Assembly: GCA_031763025.1 (NCBI GenBank)
Contig: JASSKH010000031.1
Location: forward strand, 6,477,458 to 6,541,457
From: Macrocystis pyrifera
Lineage: Eukaryota > Sar > Phaeophyceae > Laminariales > Laminariaceae
Direction of reading: 5' to 3'
DNA length: 64,000 bases
Positions within the stretch are counted from its first letter, which is position 1. Each line of letters opens with the position of its first letter. Below, one piece after another: positions 21,051 through 35,113 of this stretch. The notes under the pieces are model-generated. The model was not told the DNA's origin. It saw only the letters and a program-made list of their open reading frames with translations, and searched no databases. A program made the translations under genes and the position numbers.

Positions 21051-24000
21051 GTGAGCGGGGCTTTGCGTGCGGTGACGCTACGTATACTGCTGTTGCATAC
21101 CACCCTTTTGTCCGGAAATTTTATAAGCTTGAAGTTTATTTTAGTATGAACGTTCAAACGTCCTTACATTTCCATACATACATCGGTTGAGATGAGGCGA
21201 GTTCTCGCTGCGAAATACTATTCCGGTACATGCACGTACTTGCTGCGGCTGCTCGTAATTTGTTATGCTGCTGTACCAGAGCATAGAGCAGGGATGTTGT
21301 TGTTCAGGTTGCTGTAGCTTGCTGTAGCTTGCTGTAGCTTGCTGTAGCTTGCTGTGCTGCTGTTGCGACTATTAACAGCTGCCTTGTTGATGCAGGATAC
21401 GAGATTTCATGCACCGACCGATCGAACCGACGTGGTGGTGTAAATACCGGTGCAGCAGCAGATTATGTGGCCGGCCTGTGTCCAGCAGCACAAACAGCAG
21501 TGTTCATAGTACGTATTACGGGCGTCCATAGTTAACGGGACCAAATTTTGTTAGTAAAAATAGGTAAACATATAGGTTTTTGTGTTCTCCGTAGGTCCTA
21601 TTAACTATGGACCCCCGTAAATAGTAGTAGTGCAACAGGAGTCGCACGCTGTACCTTGGCGTTGAGCTGTAAGCGATTGCATGCTATTATTGATAATAGA
21701 TGCCTCTGGTACGTCGTGACGAGAAACAGCGAGGGAGTGCCGACCGGTATGAATATGTATTATCAATAATAGTTCTCGTTCGAAACGCGCGACCCATGTG
21801 TCACGCACGTTGCAAACTGGCAGAGTCAAAGTTGAGGATCGACTGATCTGGAGAACTCACAGCAGTAGCTGACGTGTTTTATGCCTGTGGTTCAACAAAT
21901 ACAGCAGCTGCAGCAGTAGTAATAGTTTGTTTTTTAACTGCTGCAAAACAATTTATTCCAGAACCAGACAGCCGTGTGGACGCAAGGCATCATCATCGAC
22001 TTTGGACTTTGGACTCGTACAATACGAGCTGTACGCTGTATACAGTATAGAGCAGCGTAGGTACCAGCTACTGTATGACATCATACTATTAAATATTACG
22101 GGGGGCCATAGTTAATAGGACCAAATATTGTTAGTAACAATAGGGAAATATATAGGGTTTTGTGTGTACCGTAGGTCCTATTTACTATGGTCCCCCGTAA
22201 TACAGCAGTAGTGTCATAAGGATTACCCTGAGTAATCGATCGATCTTTTACCCCTATAGCTCAGTAGGTAACACCTTCACAGTCAGTAGTGTAAAAAACA
22301 CAGAACAGGAACCCTTTTTCAGCATATGTATACCTGGTCGACTATTAATACTTGCAGTTTGGTTTTCATAATTGAGAACGGGTGCGTTCTACACTAAATT
22401 CGGCTCCGTAAACCGTAAACGGCTCCCACGTTTCTTATTCTTATGATTTTTCCGTGAAAGCCTCAGCCTAGCTTTCTCACTGCTCGTTTTCTTCGTGCGG
22501 ATACGAATCATATTTGATGCAAAATTCAAGACACCTCAGCATATATGCGTACCCGAGCCTACGGCAGTAGGTCCATAGTCCATATGCGAGGTGTTCTGTC
22601 CGTCGTCGTGTTCATAGATCGTGGGTACACTTGAGTCAATACACAGCAGTGTAGACTCACGGATAAGAAAGAGCCCAATAAGAACACAAGGCTCGCTTCG
22701 GAGGGGGAAGCCCCCGAAATCATTATTGAGAAAAAAAATATGCTCAGCGGCAAAGCGCTACGTGCACTTAATCCTACATTGTGTGCGTAGCCTTATGAGC
22801 TCCAAGTGTGCTCCCGAGATTTGGAGCCACGGTAAGTGTGTGCCAGGTGTTAGTGATCAACGTTGAAGCTCATGCTGCCTGCAATATTGTCGGATCGCAT
22901 ACGCAATAATACCCAAGGTTTCTAGCATAAAATTACAAGGCGTCTCTTGTTGGCGGACCCGTAATGATGTTTGCAGTGTGTCCCCGAAGCATGGGAGTAC
23001 ATGGGCGGTGACGGGTCGAAACGGGTTTACGTTTGTATCGAGGCCTTTTCTTTGTTGCGGGATTTATTTATTTTTTGGCGGCAGACGCGTCGAAGGCACG
23101 GGCGGAGGGCTGCTGGTCGCGGGCGCACGGCAAGATCAACCATGTGGCCGACAACTTCTTCTACCGGTTGGGGTACTGGGTCGCGACGCACCCCAAGGCG
23201 ACGCTGGCGATCAGCCTTTCGCTTGTCATCGCCTGCTGCTTCGGGTTCGTCAATTTCGAGGTGGAGTCTGATGGTGAGAAAATGCTGGGTGATACCGCGA
23301 TACTTTTTGGTACTCGGGAGGGCTGTACGAATAAACCTTCGCCAGCTTCGGCTAAGTGGTTTGAAATAAGTGTATTCCTAGAGTCAAGTACCTACATCCT
23401 CGAAGTAAACCACACTTAGTTTGATGACGGCACTGTCAGCCAGAGACAGGCCCGACTAAGGTGGAAGAAACGAACCGTTTCGAACCGGTACAAACGAAAA
23501 CTGGAGAAATAAGTGTGGACAGGGGTTTCCTCTCGCTCCCCCGGGCGCTAGAAGAAAAAAACTAACTACCTGGTATGTTCTTGACTTTAAACACTATAGT
23601 AACGCACCTTAGACGTAGTTGATTGAGAGGTTGCCAGGACTTTTTTTACCCCCACATCGATTGAGAGGTTGTCGACACCTTGTCTCCATCAGTACTTTTT
23701 TACCCCGCATCGTGAAGGTGGGGGGGGGGTCCCGGTCACCTGTGTCGAACCCTAACCCTGACATTTGCCCCGCATTACGGGTAGTTCCTCCTATAAAAAC
23801 GAACACGGCAGCCTATCCCTTTCACAACTCGAGCCCCAAGCCTTACCCTAGCCTAACGCTAACCGTGGCCTAATCCTTGCCCTCCACCTTACCCTATCGC
23901 CAACCTGACGCCGACCGTCTCCTGAACCTAGCCCTGACCGTAGTCGAACCATACCCCTAACCGCCCACGTTCCTCGCCGACGAAATCCGATGACACTTCC

Positions 24001-27000
24001 TTTCGACAGGAGAGGATCTATGGGTCCCGAGCGATTCCTTGTCGAAGGAGCAAGAGGATATCGTCCTGGCCTCCTTTGACGACAGTAAGTGCACCGCGGA
24101 TCAGAGTCAGCCATTGCTCCGCCTTGCCCCGTCGTCCTCTTACGCGCGCACTCCCGCGTCTCCTCGGGGAGATAAAACCTTGAGATGCTGATAGAACATG
24201 CCAGGTGCCATGTACAATGCGGTGTACTACGACGTTTCTTGAAGCACCCATAAAAATCGCACCTTTCCGTGTTTTGATATATATATATAGACATGGTATA
24301 CCGCGGTGACCTGTTTTCAGGTGCCGGCTGCAGTATTTTCGCTCACTCCCTCCGCCCCTTCTTATGCCTTCAAGGGCTCGCTACTTAACTAGACACCCCA
24401 AGCCCCTGCTGTGGTTTGCTATCCTCGGGGCAGTGGTACGTACGAGTATTGGGTCAGGGCTATAGCCGCCGGGAGCACCGCCCAGTACGATTTTCTTTTT
24501 CTTTTTCCGCCGCCAGCAACTCAAGGGGTTTTGTTTTGTACGTGGCGATGCTGGAGCGCATTTTAAAACGTATATATATATATGCGCGATACAATTCGAC
24601 TCGAGCCGACGAGGGAAGGAAGGGACGAAGCTTTCTCGTGAATAAAATGCATGACACGAACGGTAGTAGGGGGGAAAGGGGGGGGGTGTACTCATTATCA
24701 TGCATGGCCGTAGCCGTGTGACCGTAGGGGGGGGGGGGGGGAGGGGGGGAGAGCCTGTGGTGTGACCTTACGACTACGAAGGAGGGAGAGAGAAAAAAGG
24801 GCGAAGTGAATAAATGGGATGAGAAAAAAAAAACAGATGATACTTGGCTCCGGTCCTTCCTGGATGGCTTGACAGACAACATGTGGCGTCGTTGATATGA
24901 GCTGTACCCTTTATCGCCTCGTGACCCTTGTGTTCTTTGTGTGCATCAAGCGTGAAATATTATCTAAGATGTTAATATAGAACACCTGGCACCTGATGGT
25001 AGCTATTCATAGCCGCACCCCGTCCACCGGTTCCATAACAAGGTAAGATGCAGCCTGCCAGCAAAGCCACCTATGCACCAGCTACAAACCCTTCCCCTGG
25101 CTTGCGCACCCCCTCCCCCCCCCCCCCTCCCGCCCCGCCAAACACCACGAAGCGTCCGCCGAAATTTTCATGTCCATGATCACTTACGCCCCCCCCCCCC
25201 CCCTCCCCCAAACACCATCAAGCCTCCGCTGAAACCCTCGCGTCTATGATCGCTTACGCACCCCCCCCCCCCAAATGCCGTCAAGCCTCCGTCGAAACCC
25301 TCCTCTGATCGCTTGCCCCCCCGCCCTCCCAAAAAAAAACAAAATCGTGTGTTTTTTTTTTTTCCGTCCCCAGGTAACGAGTTCGCCCTTTTCCTAATGG
25401 AAGCTCCGTCGGAAGGTGGAAGCGTGCTGACCAAGGAGTCCGTCGATGCGCTGTGGGAGCTGGACGCCAAGGTCCTGGCATTGGAGGTATGAAGGTTTTT
25501 GGTACTTGCCTTCTGGGGAAGACCCGTCTACCGAACCTGTCAACGGACAATATTGTAGACCTGCCAAACACGACGGTGTTATCTGTACACGTATCGATCG
25601 CCGCGGTCTACGTACGTGCACTGCTGTCTTTTTGTGCGTGTCGAGCTTTTGATGCCAACGTTTTCGCGGCGGTTGCTTTTTTCTCTTCAGGCATTCGTTA
25701 TTAAAAGTACCACTTTGTACCTACTTATACTGAACCTTTCTATATAAGTATGTAATCCGAAAGGTGCATACATTTCAGGATATAGTGGCACGAAGGTTGT
25801 TTATTATACTATTACAGGGGTCCATAGTTAACGGGACCAAATTTTGTTAGTAAAAATAGGCAAATATATAGGTTTTTTATGTACACCATAGGTCTTGTTA
25901 ACTATGGACCCCCGTAATAATGTAGTGTTAATAGTATTTCTGTGCGTTCGAGTGAAGCCGATTCGCGTAAAATCTGGGTCATTTCCGTGTTGCGTACGCA
26001 AGCCTAGGACAGACAGATCATACATATCATGATCTATCTATCTATCTCCAGTAGATGATCTACAGATAGATGATCTAGTTCCTCGCCTGCCAATATGAGA
26101 GGTTGTGCAGGATCTGCCTTATAGGGAAAATCCAACACAGGGAGCATGTGCTATTACGGGGGACCCCAGTAAATAGGACCTACGATACACACAAAAACCT
26201 ATATATTTACCTGTTTTTTTGCTCACAATATTTGGTCCTATTTACTATGGTCCCACCCGGCGGCACGGGTTACTGTTGTCGATCATACAAAACCGGGAAC
26301 AGATATATCTTGCCTTTTAAAACATTTACATCGTGAGAGTGGGAATTTTACTGTTTCGTCCAAGGTGTTGAAGCATGTGATTTTTTTGGGCTGACCAGCT
26401 AGACCCCCTCTCTTTATCCCTCCCCTGCTGCTGCTCTTGCCCCCTCCCTCTTCGCTTTCTCCTTCCCCCCTCGTTTTTTACGGGGTCTGGTTGAAGTCGG
26501 GGGGCATGACGTACGCCGACCTGTGCACCACGGAAGAAGATGGTGTCACGTGCGAGCAGCCATTCCGCGGCGTCACGCGGTTTTGGGGCAGCGACTTCGA
26601 CAGTTACGAGGTGATTTGTTGCCAACGATTTTTAAGTATCTTGTTTCGCAACGTTTTCGATGTGTGTGTGGGGGGTTGTTGGGAGAGAGGGAGGGAGGGA
26701 GGGGGGTGTACTTGATAGCAGAGATATACTCGATATCATGCATGGCCGTAGTCGTATGACGAGAGGGGGTGTACTCGATATCATGCATGGCCGTAGTCGT
26801 ATGACCATAGACCCTCGCATCCCTACCATGCCGTGACGGAGCACGTCGCGTTTTTTTTACCGATCACGCAGTTATTGGTCGCGCCAAGCGCGAAGCGCCG
26901 TGAGGTGTCCGGTGATTCGCAAGAAGGGTGAGCTGCATCCTACCTCCTAGGAACCGCTTGTCAGGCGGACTTGAACATGGACAACTGCTTCAAGGAGTTG

Positions 27001-27666
27001 ATTTAGGCTCCGGTGTGGCCATTTCCAGAGACAGCAATGGGTTTCCTATGTTATATAGCTTCCTCGTGGGTGATTTTACCATGAACACTACGGGATACAT
27101 CATTTCCCTTGTTCAGAATAAAGGTTCTCCACCCCGCACGAAGGATCTAACTCGATCGCCAGCTGTGGCCGACCGCTAAAACAAAAAACAAAAATGGTAC
27201 CCTGGGTGTCTAGCTCACGTAATGAGCGGCATGTTTCACAGCGTGGTTGCCAACCGACGCCAACCCAGCCTTCACATAATATAGAGAGGGGGAACGTACT
27301 AATTTGGTTGCTTGCCTTGTCCACTTAACCATTGATCGCGCAGCATCCTTTTCGAGGCGGACCACCGTTCCTGCTAGACGCTCTTGACTTTTTGGGGGGG
27401 CCCAGTACGATTTTTTTCCACGTATTACGTATGTTTGCTTTGTTTCTCTTGTACGTTGCCGTCGTTGGTTTCCATGTGTACACACTGGCGCTGGCGAGAT
27501 ACTGTAGATCGACTATTACTTGCGACGAAACGTGTGTCCTATGTCTTTTGCCTCACGCCCGTCGCGTCTCTTGTCTGTTTCCGCTTTTTTTCGACGGCGG
27601 TGACTGCTGTGACTTCGACCACCACTACTGCTACTGCTACTGCTGCTGCTGCTGCTACTGCTACTG

Positions 27667-27701
<35 letters not shown>

Positions 27702-27713
27702 GCTACTACTACT

Positions 27714-27774
<61 letters not shown>

Positions 27775-30082
27775 GGGAGCAGGGTTCAGTGTCGAGCGAC
27801 GCGGACGTGCTAGCCGCTATCAACGTCGCTGCCTACCCGGACGGGCAGGAGGTCAACCTGGAGGCCGTGTTTGGAAACAGCATAACCTTTGACGCCTCTG
27901 GGGACGTCTCCGCAGCTAGGGCAATGACGCAGGTGGGCGTGCGTCCATGATCTGCTATTGTCATATGCGTGCGTTGAGTTGCGCCACCCGGTGTCGTTGG
28001 TGGCGGCGATGGAGTTGGTATCTGAGGTGGCGGTGTTGGTATCATCGGAGGTGGCGGTTGTGATGGTGGGGGTGCGTAGGCTGCTGGTGGTGTTTTTGCT
28101 GCTATTGTTGTTTGTTGGCGGCGGTGGTGTCTTCCTTTCGCCTTTCACAAAATAGGTTCCAATAATTCCGAATTGTGGCAAAACAAAAAAACAAAAAATC
28201 AGGGGGAGAAACACCAAATTCACCTCAGGACAATCGCGCTCAGCAAACCAAAACATTGTGTGTGTTCGAACGCGCGCGTGATGTGTGTGTGTGTGTCAGA
28301 AAATATGACCACCCTCTGCCCGAACCGAGCCTAAAAATGTATCATTTCTCCTTTTTCCTTAGGCTTGGTGTTTTTCCTGCCGATCAATCCCTCCCCAAGT
28401 CCTGCCGCTGTTGTGTTCTTGCTTGCAGTCCTGTTGCCTTGCGACGATGCTCCACTTGTGTGCGCTGTTTCGTTTTCTTTACGGCCGCTCCTGTTGCTCC
28501 TCCTCGTTCTCCTCCTCTTTCCCCCCCCCCCCCCCTCCTTCTCCTCCTCTCGCTCCTGCTGCTGTTGTGTCATCGCTCTAACTCCTTACGACTAGACCTA
28601 CGGACTGAAGTCGGACTCGGACGACGGGGCGGCCATCAATGAGGACGTCAACGACTGGCTGGCGGAGTTCCAAGACTTCATGGAGGCGGAGGTAGACAAC
28701 ATCGACGTCTTCAACGTGAAGTACATGACGGAAGGTCGATCGATGACGCTTTGGAGGAGAGCATTTCCGGCGAGACGTTCCTCTTCATCGTTACCTGTGA
28801 GGACGCGGAGGGTTGGTTGGTTGATTGGGGGTGGGTTGGTTGATTCGTTGGTTGATTTATTGGTTGGTGGGCTGGTTAGGGGTTGATGGATGTTCTGGTT
28901 GGTTGGTTGGTCAATAAGTGGTTGGTTGGTTGGTTAGGGTTAGGGTTAGGGTTAATTTTCAGCTGATTGGTGGACTAACCAGTCGGCTGAATGGTGGGCT
29001 GATTCGTTGGTTGACTGGTCGATATTTCCTCCGCCTGCTCGTCGGCTGGTTGGTCGATAATTGGCCGGACGTTGTGCGATCACAGCTGGAATAATGGGTG
29101 TCGTCACATGGCGTCATGCTTGTTTGTTCGTATCTCGCTTCATCGACAGGTCAACCGAACCTGGTGCACTCTCTCTCCCCCACCCTCAATCCACCTCCTC
29201 TTCGCGCTCTCGGCCCCCAACCCCTACCCACCTGCTTCCGATGTCGGTCTGCTGTTGCTCTCTGTCTACTTCGTTGCTCTTCCAAGACGTGATCATGATC
29301 GCCTTTGTGATGGTTGCTCTCGGTCGGTGCTGCTCCGGGTCGGTTCGTCGCCGTAGCTGGCTTGGCCTGGGAGGCGTGATGCTTGTTGTCGCGGCCGGGA
29401 TGGCTGCTTACGGCCTCAACAGCGGCCTTGGTGAGAAGCAGGAGTGAGCGCAATTGTTTTTTATCTATGTAAGCGATTTGCAGCAAAAAAATGAAATTGT
29501 TTTTGTTGTGAGAAAAAGCGCTTGATTGATAAATACTGACGTGAAAAAGCGAATGCAACTGCTGTTTGCGCAAAGCGAAAGGGGATTTTGACACGATAAA
29601 CAAGCAACTTCTGTGATACGTTAAGAGCTAAAGAAACCGACGGGTGTGCAGGGCGAAAGCGACTATGAATGCTGGGAAAAGCGAAAAGTGATCGTGAAAA
29701 TCGAAAACGCGAATGTGAACGTAGAAACACGAAAAGCGCTTTTGAAAGGGGATTTGTCGAACAGAAACGGGTACTTCCTTGTCCAGCTGAGAATCGAGAT
29801 TGAAACTGCACTTGAAATTGAAACTTCAGAAGCAAAACTTCCAAAGCACAACACAAAAAACCGAGCGTAAATGAGAAACTAAAACTGAAAGTGAAGCTAA
29901 AGCAGAAACAGAAGCACAAGCGAAACTCAAAAGCGAAACTGCTAACACAAAGTTGAAAAGTGAATACGTGATACGAGAGAAATGGAGAGATGGCTGAGGA
30001 GCGATCCAGTGAAATTTATCGATTCTGTCAGATTTTAGCCAACCACTATCTGCACACCCTCCGGCCTCCCTGTCCGCCTATA

Positions 30083-30130
<48 letters not shown>

Positions 30131-33100
30131 CCGTCCGTCCGTCCGTCCGTCTGTCTGTCTACGCGCCCCCTCGCAGGCGTTCCCTTCACGACCCTGTCGA
30201 CGATCCTGCCCTTTATCCTCATCGGCATCGGAGTCGACGACATGGTAGGTACTTTTAAGGAAAACTTGCATGCCTCTGCTACGACAAAGGACCTCTGGGC
30301 TGACGGGGTTTTTCTTCGAATCGAGCGACGCCTGCTTGTGTGTTGTGGTCTCTCGTGGCCGTTTCGCGCTCGCTCCCCTGAAACCTCACGAACAAAAAAA
30401 AAACCGCCCGCTGTGAATTGATTGTTTGTTTGTTTTTTCTGCTGCTGGTGTTTTTGATGATGGGAGTTTTGCCATTGAAACCGACGCATTCATCGATACT
30501 GCACCGTTAATATGTTCCTTTTGAAGTCCCCGATGAGATACGTTAGACGCGCAAGATAAAAAAAAAAAAGACGCACAGAGGGGTTGCACCCGTTTATTTG
30601 CAATGCGGTGTTGGAACCAGAGACGCCATGTTGGGCCCAGTAATGGTGCTGCATGATTTTAGTTGCGATGCGGTGTTGCAGCAGTGTGTTGCAGGAGTTT
30701 AGTTGCAAAGGGCCATGCAGTCCGCGGTGGAGGCACCGTTTTCGGGCCGATGACGTTATTTTATTTGTCATCAACGTCTCTCAAGTTGATTTTTTAACCC
30801 ACTCTTTCGTCCTCCGTCCTCGAGGTATCGGTTTGTCCCGGTCATGTTTGTTGCTTCGATCTGCTGTGTGCTCTGTGCTGTGTTCATGTCCTACATACGT
30901 GTATCGCATACCTGGTAGTACATATAGCAGTAGTCACACACTCTCGAATGTGCTTGGAAATCCTGCTGATCCACCGCACTGCTGTTTCGCGCGTTTCTCC
31001 TCCGACCTTTGCGCCAACCGCCTACTGTGTTTTTCTTGCGTGCTGCTGCTGCTGCTGGTGACAGTTCGTGATCGTGGCTGCGTTCGACCACACTGATGCC
31101 GACCTGCCAGTAGAGGAGAGAATCGCCCTCGGACTCAAGCGATGCGGAGTCTCCGTCTCCTGTAAGTTTATCCCTCAAGACATTCAACTTGGAATTGGTG
31201 TGGGACACTTTTTTTCAGTACGATGAATGAAAGGGTTCACCAACCCCCTTGCACCACTTCTACATGTTTCCGTGGTTACAGCTGCCGCTGATTTCCAGTC
31301 ACCGCTTTTTTTAGTTTTATTAATTAGCTTGCATTCATTTGCACCCCCCCCCCCCCCCTAAAAAAAATTAGGTTGGGTTGGCGTCGGTTGGCAACAACTC
31401 TATAAAAATCATGCCGCTCACTAGGTGAGCTAGACAACCAAGGTACCGTTTTTTTTTTGTTTTGGCGGTCGGCCACAGCTGGTGATCGAATTATTGATCA
31501 TTTGTGTGCAGTGAAGAACCTTTACTCCGCACAAGGAGAATGATGGTATCACGTAGTGTTTATGGTGAGGCACCCACGAGGCAGTTTCATGGTACCACCA
31601 TTGCTGTCTCTGGAAGTGGCTACACCGGAAACTATGCTAACTCATTGAAGCTGTCATCCATATGCCAGTCCGCCTCACAAGCGGTTCTTAGTAGGATGCA
31701 GCTCACCCTTCATGCGACTCGCCCAACACCTCACGGCGCTCCGCGCTTGGTGCAAGCAAATCTGCCTGGTCGGTTAAAACCCGACGCGCTACGTCCCGGC
31801 ATTGTAGGGATGCGAGGGTCTATGGTCATATGACTACGGCGATGCATGAGATCGAGTACACCTTCCCTCCCCCCCCACCCCTCCTCGTTGTTTATGCGGT
31901 TGTCGCTTTTATATTATATACTTCAGCTTTTTTGTTGTGGTTGCTTTTGATTGTGTTGGTGATAGTGTCGATGCTTGTATTGTTGCTGCTGCTGTTCCTG
32001 CTGCTGGTGTTGCTGCTGGTGTTGTTGTTGTTGGTGGTGCTGTTGTTGGTGCTATTCTTGTTTGTCGTGGAGTGCTCCTCAAGACCCGATCTCCGCCCTG
32101 CCCCTTCCTCGCCCCTCTCATCCACTGCCTTTCATGTTGAATGAAATTGCCTGTCGTCCCTGCAGACGTTCGCTTTTTCATTCGATGCGGCGGGCTGCAC
32201 AGCACACGACACTGACCCCCCCCCCCCACCGCCTCGAAAGAGATGCGTGGTCAATGGTCAAATGACTAAGGCAAGCAACAATTGAGTACCCCCCCCCCCC
32301 CTCCCGTCGTACGTCTCTCTTATCGAATACACCCCGTCGCCTTTGGTCATACGACTATGGCTATGCACGATATCGAGTACACCCCCCGAGTGATAGTGCG
32401 TACACCCCCCCCCCCCCCCCCCATCCCCGCGCCCCACGTCGCCTCCCCTCATTGCTTTTACGTACGTTTACCGGGTGCACACCACGCGGCGGACGTTTCC
32501 TGTTGTTGTTGTTGTTGCTGTTATTGCTGTTTTTGTCTGCAGACACGTCGCTCACGAACGTTTCCTGTTGTTTGTGTAGATGTGCTGTTAATGCTGTATT
32601 TTGTCTGCAGAACTCTTCTTCGCGTTCATGCTGGGCAGCGCCACGTCCCTCCCTGCCGTGGAGTACTTCTGTCTCTACGCCGGCACGGCCATCCTCTTCG
32701 ACTTTTTCCTGCAGGCAAGAGAAAAAAAGAAAAGAAATGTCCCACCCCCACCCTCGATCATTACGGCGCGCGCCCCCACCGGGCCCGCTCGCCAGCCGGA
32801 AGTGTGTGGGGGGGGGGAAGGGGAAGGGGTAGTCATTTGTTTCTTGCCTCAAGTCATTTATTTGACCATTGGCCACGCACCCCGTTCGAGACGAAGCACC
32901 GTTCCTAGCATCGTTCCTACTCCTACTAGAGACACCTCCAACGTTTGGGCGCTCCTTACGTAAATGACCCATCTACCCACCCACCCTGGTCGTTATGGGA
33001 GGCGCCCACCGGAGGCCCCTCACCGACTGGGGACGGGGGGGGTCCCGTAGCTCGCTCGAAACAAGCGCGATATTTATCTGCTTCACCGAAATTCATATAA

Positions 33101-33296
33101 AAAGGGAACTTTGTTGTCCGTCCGATTGTCAGCGCTCGCTGATTTAAAAAAAAGAAAAAACAATAATCGGCCTCGCTGAATTTCGATAAGGCTTAATCGC
33201 ACACCCCCTGCTGGCGACGGCGACGATGATGATGGTGATGATGATAATGATGAGGATGAAGGTGATTTGGATGATGATGACGATGATGATGATGAC

Positions 33297-33331
<35 letters not shown>

Positions 33332-35081
33332 CGATGATGATGATGACGATGATGATGATGATGATGATGATGATGACGATGATGATGATGATGATGATGA
33401 TGTGATTTTGAACAGATGACGGCGTTTGTGGCTTTCTTGACGATGGACGCTAACCGTCAGAAGGCTGGAAAGATCGACTGGTGCTGCTGCTTCACCAGCC
33501 AAAAGTTCCTCGAAGAGGTATGCGTTGCTGTTGTGGTGGTGGTGGTGGTGGTGGTGGTGGGGGTGCTGGGGGTGCTGATGATGGTCGACGTTGCTTTGGC
33601 TATGGGCGGTGTCGGTGGTGCTTGTCCGCGTTGTTAGAGGTGTCTTGTGGAATTTCTATTGCTGGTGGTTGGGATTATCACGGGGGACCATGTTAAATAG
33701 GACCTACGGCACACACAAAAACCTATATATTTATATTTTTTTACTAACAATATTTGGTCCTATTTACTATGGTCCCCCGTAGTAGGATGCTTTTATGATG
33801 CACCAGGTATATTTTTGTACTAAACACCCTCCTCCTATTCCTCCTCCCCCCCCCCCCCCTCCTCCTCCTCTTCCTCCTCCTCATCCTCCTTCTCTTCTTC
33901 TTCCTCCTCTTTGGTTTTGCCCTCCCCTCTTCCTCCCCCCCTCTTCCTCCAACTCCTCTCCGCCCGCCCGCCCCGCCCCCATCCTCCTCCCCAAACCCTC
34001 CTTCGCCTCCTCGAATGCAAAACAAACAGGAGCGAATGGAGCGAGGAGTCACCGTGCCCTCGGGGGCGAGGGGACAGAACTCTGGCCTCACAGCCGAGGT
34101 GCACCAGCTTAGCGGCATCGGGAGGTTAGACTGCACCCTGCTACGCTTGCCGCTACTTCGCAAGTTTTTTTTTCATGTTCATTCACTACACCCGGGTATT
34201 TTGTTTTGGGTGAAACCAGCCCTTATATCTCCTTTTTACTTTTGCGCTTTTCTTTCGCTTTTTTTTTTTTCCCCCTTTTTTTTTTTTGCTAGTGTTTAGC
34301 TACTGCCGGCACGTAACATTGTTGCGCATTGTTTTCTGCTCCTTCCGCGCTCATAGTTCTCGCTCATTTTCACTTTTGTTTTCGCCTTTTTTTTTTGTTC
34401 CCCTCGCTCATTTTGTTTTTCCTCGTTTTGTTTTTCTTGCCGTTTTTCTTCTTCTTCGTCGTTGTATATATATATATATATATGGTCATATGACTTTCGT
34501 TCTGTGTGTGCTTTTCACTTTCCCTCTGTGTGCAGGTTCATGAAGGAGACGTACACCCCCTTCCTCCTGTCCACCAAGGGCAAGGCTTTGGTGCTGCTAG
34601 GGTCTGTGGCTCTCTTTGCGGCTGGCGTCTACGGCGTGGTCGAGGTGCGAAGTCTCCACAACCTCGGGAGAGATGTATAGTCGATTCCCGCCGGGCGACG
34701 TAGATATTTCAAGCCCGAGAGCAGAGATGTCCCTGATCTGTACCAGTCTGCTCTACGATTATTAGTACTCTCTCTCGGCAGAGAGATCCCTTATCTGTAT
34801 GACCTATGTACAGCTCACGCGGGTCAATCTTCTAGTTTTCGGTTCAACTCCATTCCATTCAATTCAACCAAACTTACGTGCGTGCGTGCGTGCGTGCGTG
34901 CGTGCGTACTGCATGCATGCTTTTGTTTGCAGTACGGTGTGACCCAGGGCTTCGCCTGAGAAGACCGGGGCAAAAAAAACGTGTCAACTCCCCGAAATTT
35001 CGAAGCTGATGTGACGTGCTGCTACTGTGTGCTATGGTACCGGCACTGTGTAGACTACTGTAGAACATGGGTTCACCCCCG

Positions 35082-35113
<32 letters not shown>

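Larger units (their letters stand above)
21051..23084 (+). other. Intron 1 of the Patched-like gene
   Basis: 2.03 kb, the longest intron of this gene. It holds two M105 MITEs (21516-21620 and 22096-22200) and a short GCTGTAGCTT tandem repeat (21309-21360). The rest shows no coding pattern. Confidence 0.65.

Noticed and set aside
22250..22320. Possible tRNA gene (TATAGCTCAGTAGGTAAC resembles a D arm/A box)
   Set aside because: No T-arm/B box (GGTTCGANTCC) follows and no acceptor stem pairs.
34933..34960. Possible exon after TTTGTTTGCAG reading YGVTQGFA then stop
   Set aside because: It resembles the start of exon 16 (ATQGF) but ends at TGA at once. Exon 15 joins exon 16 in phase without it. 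Perhaps a decayed duplicate.
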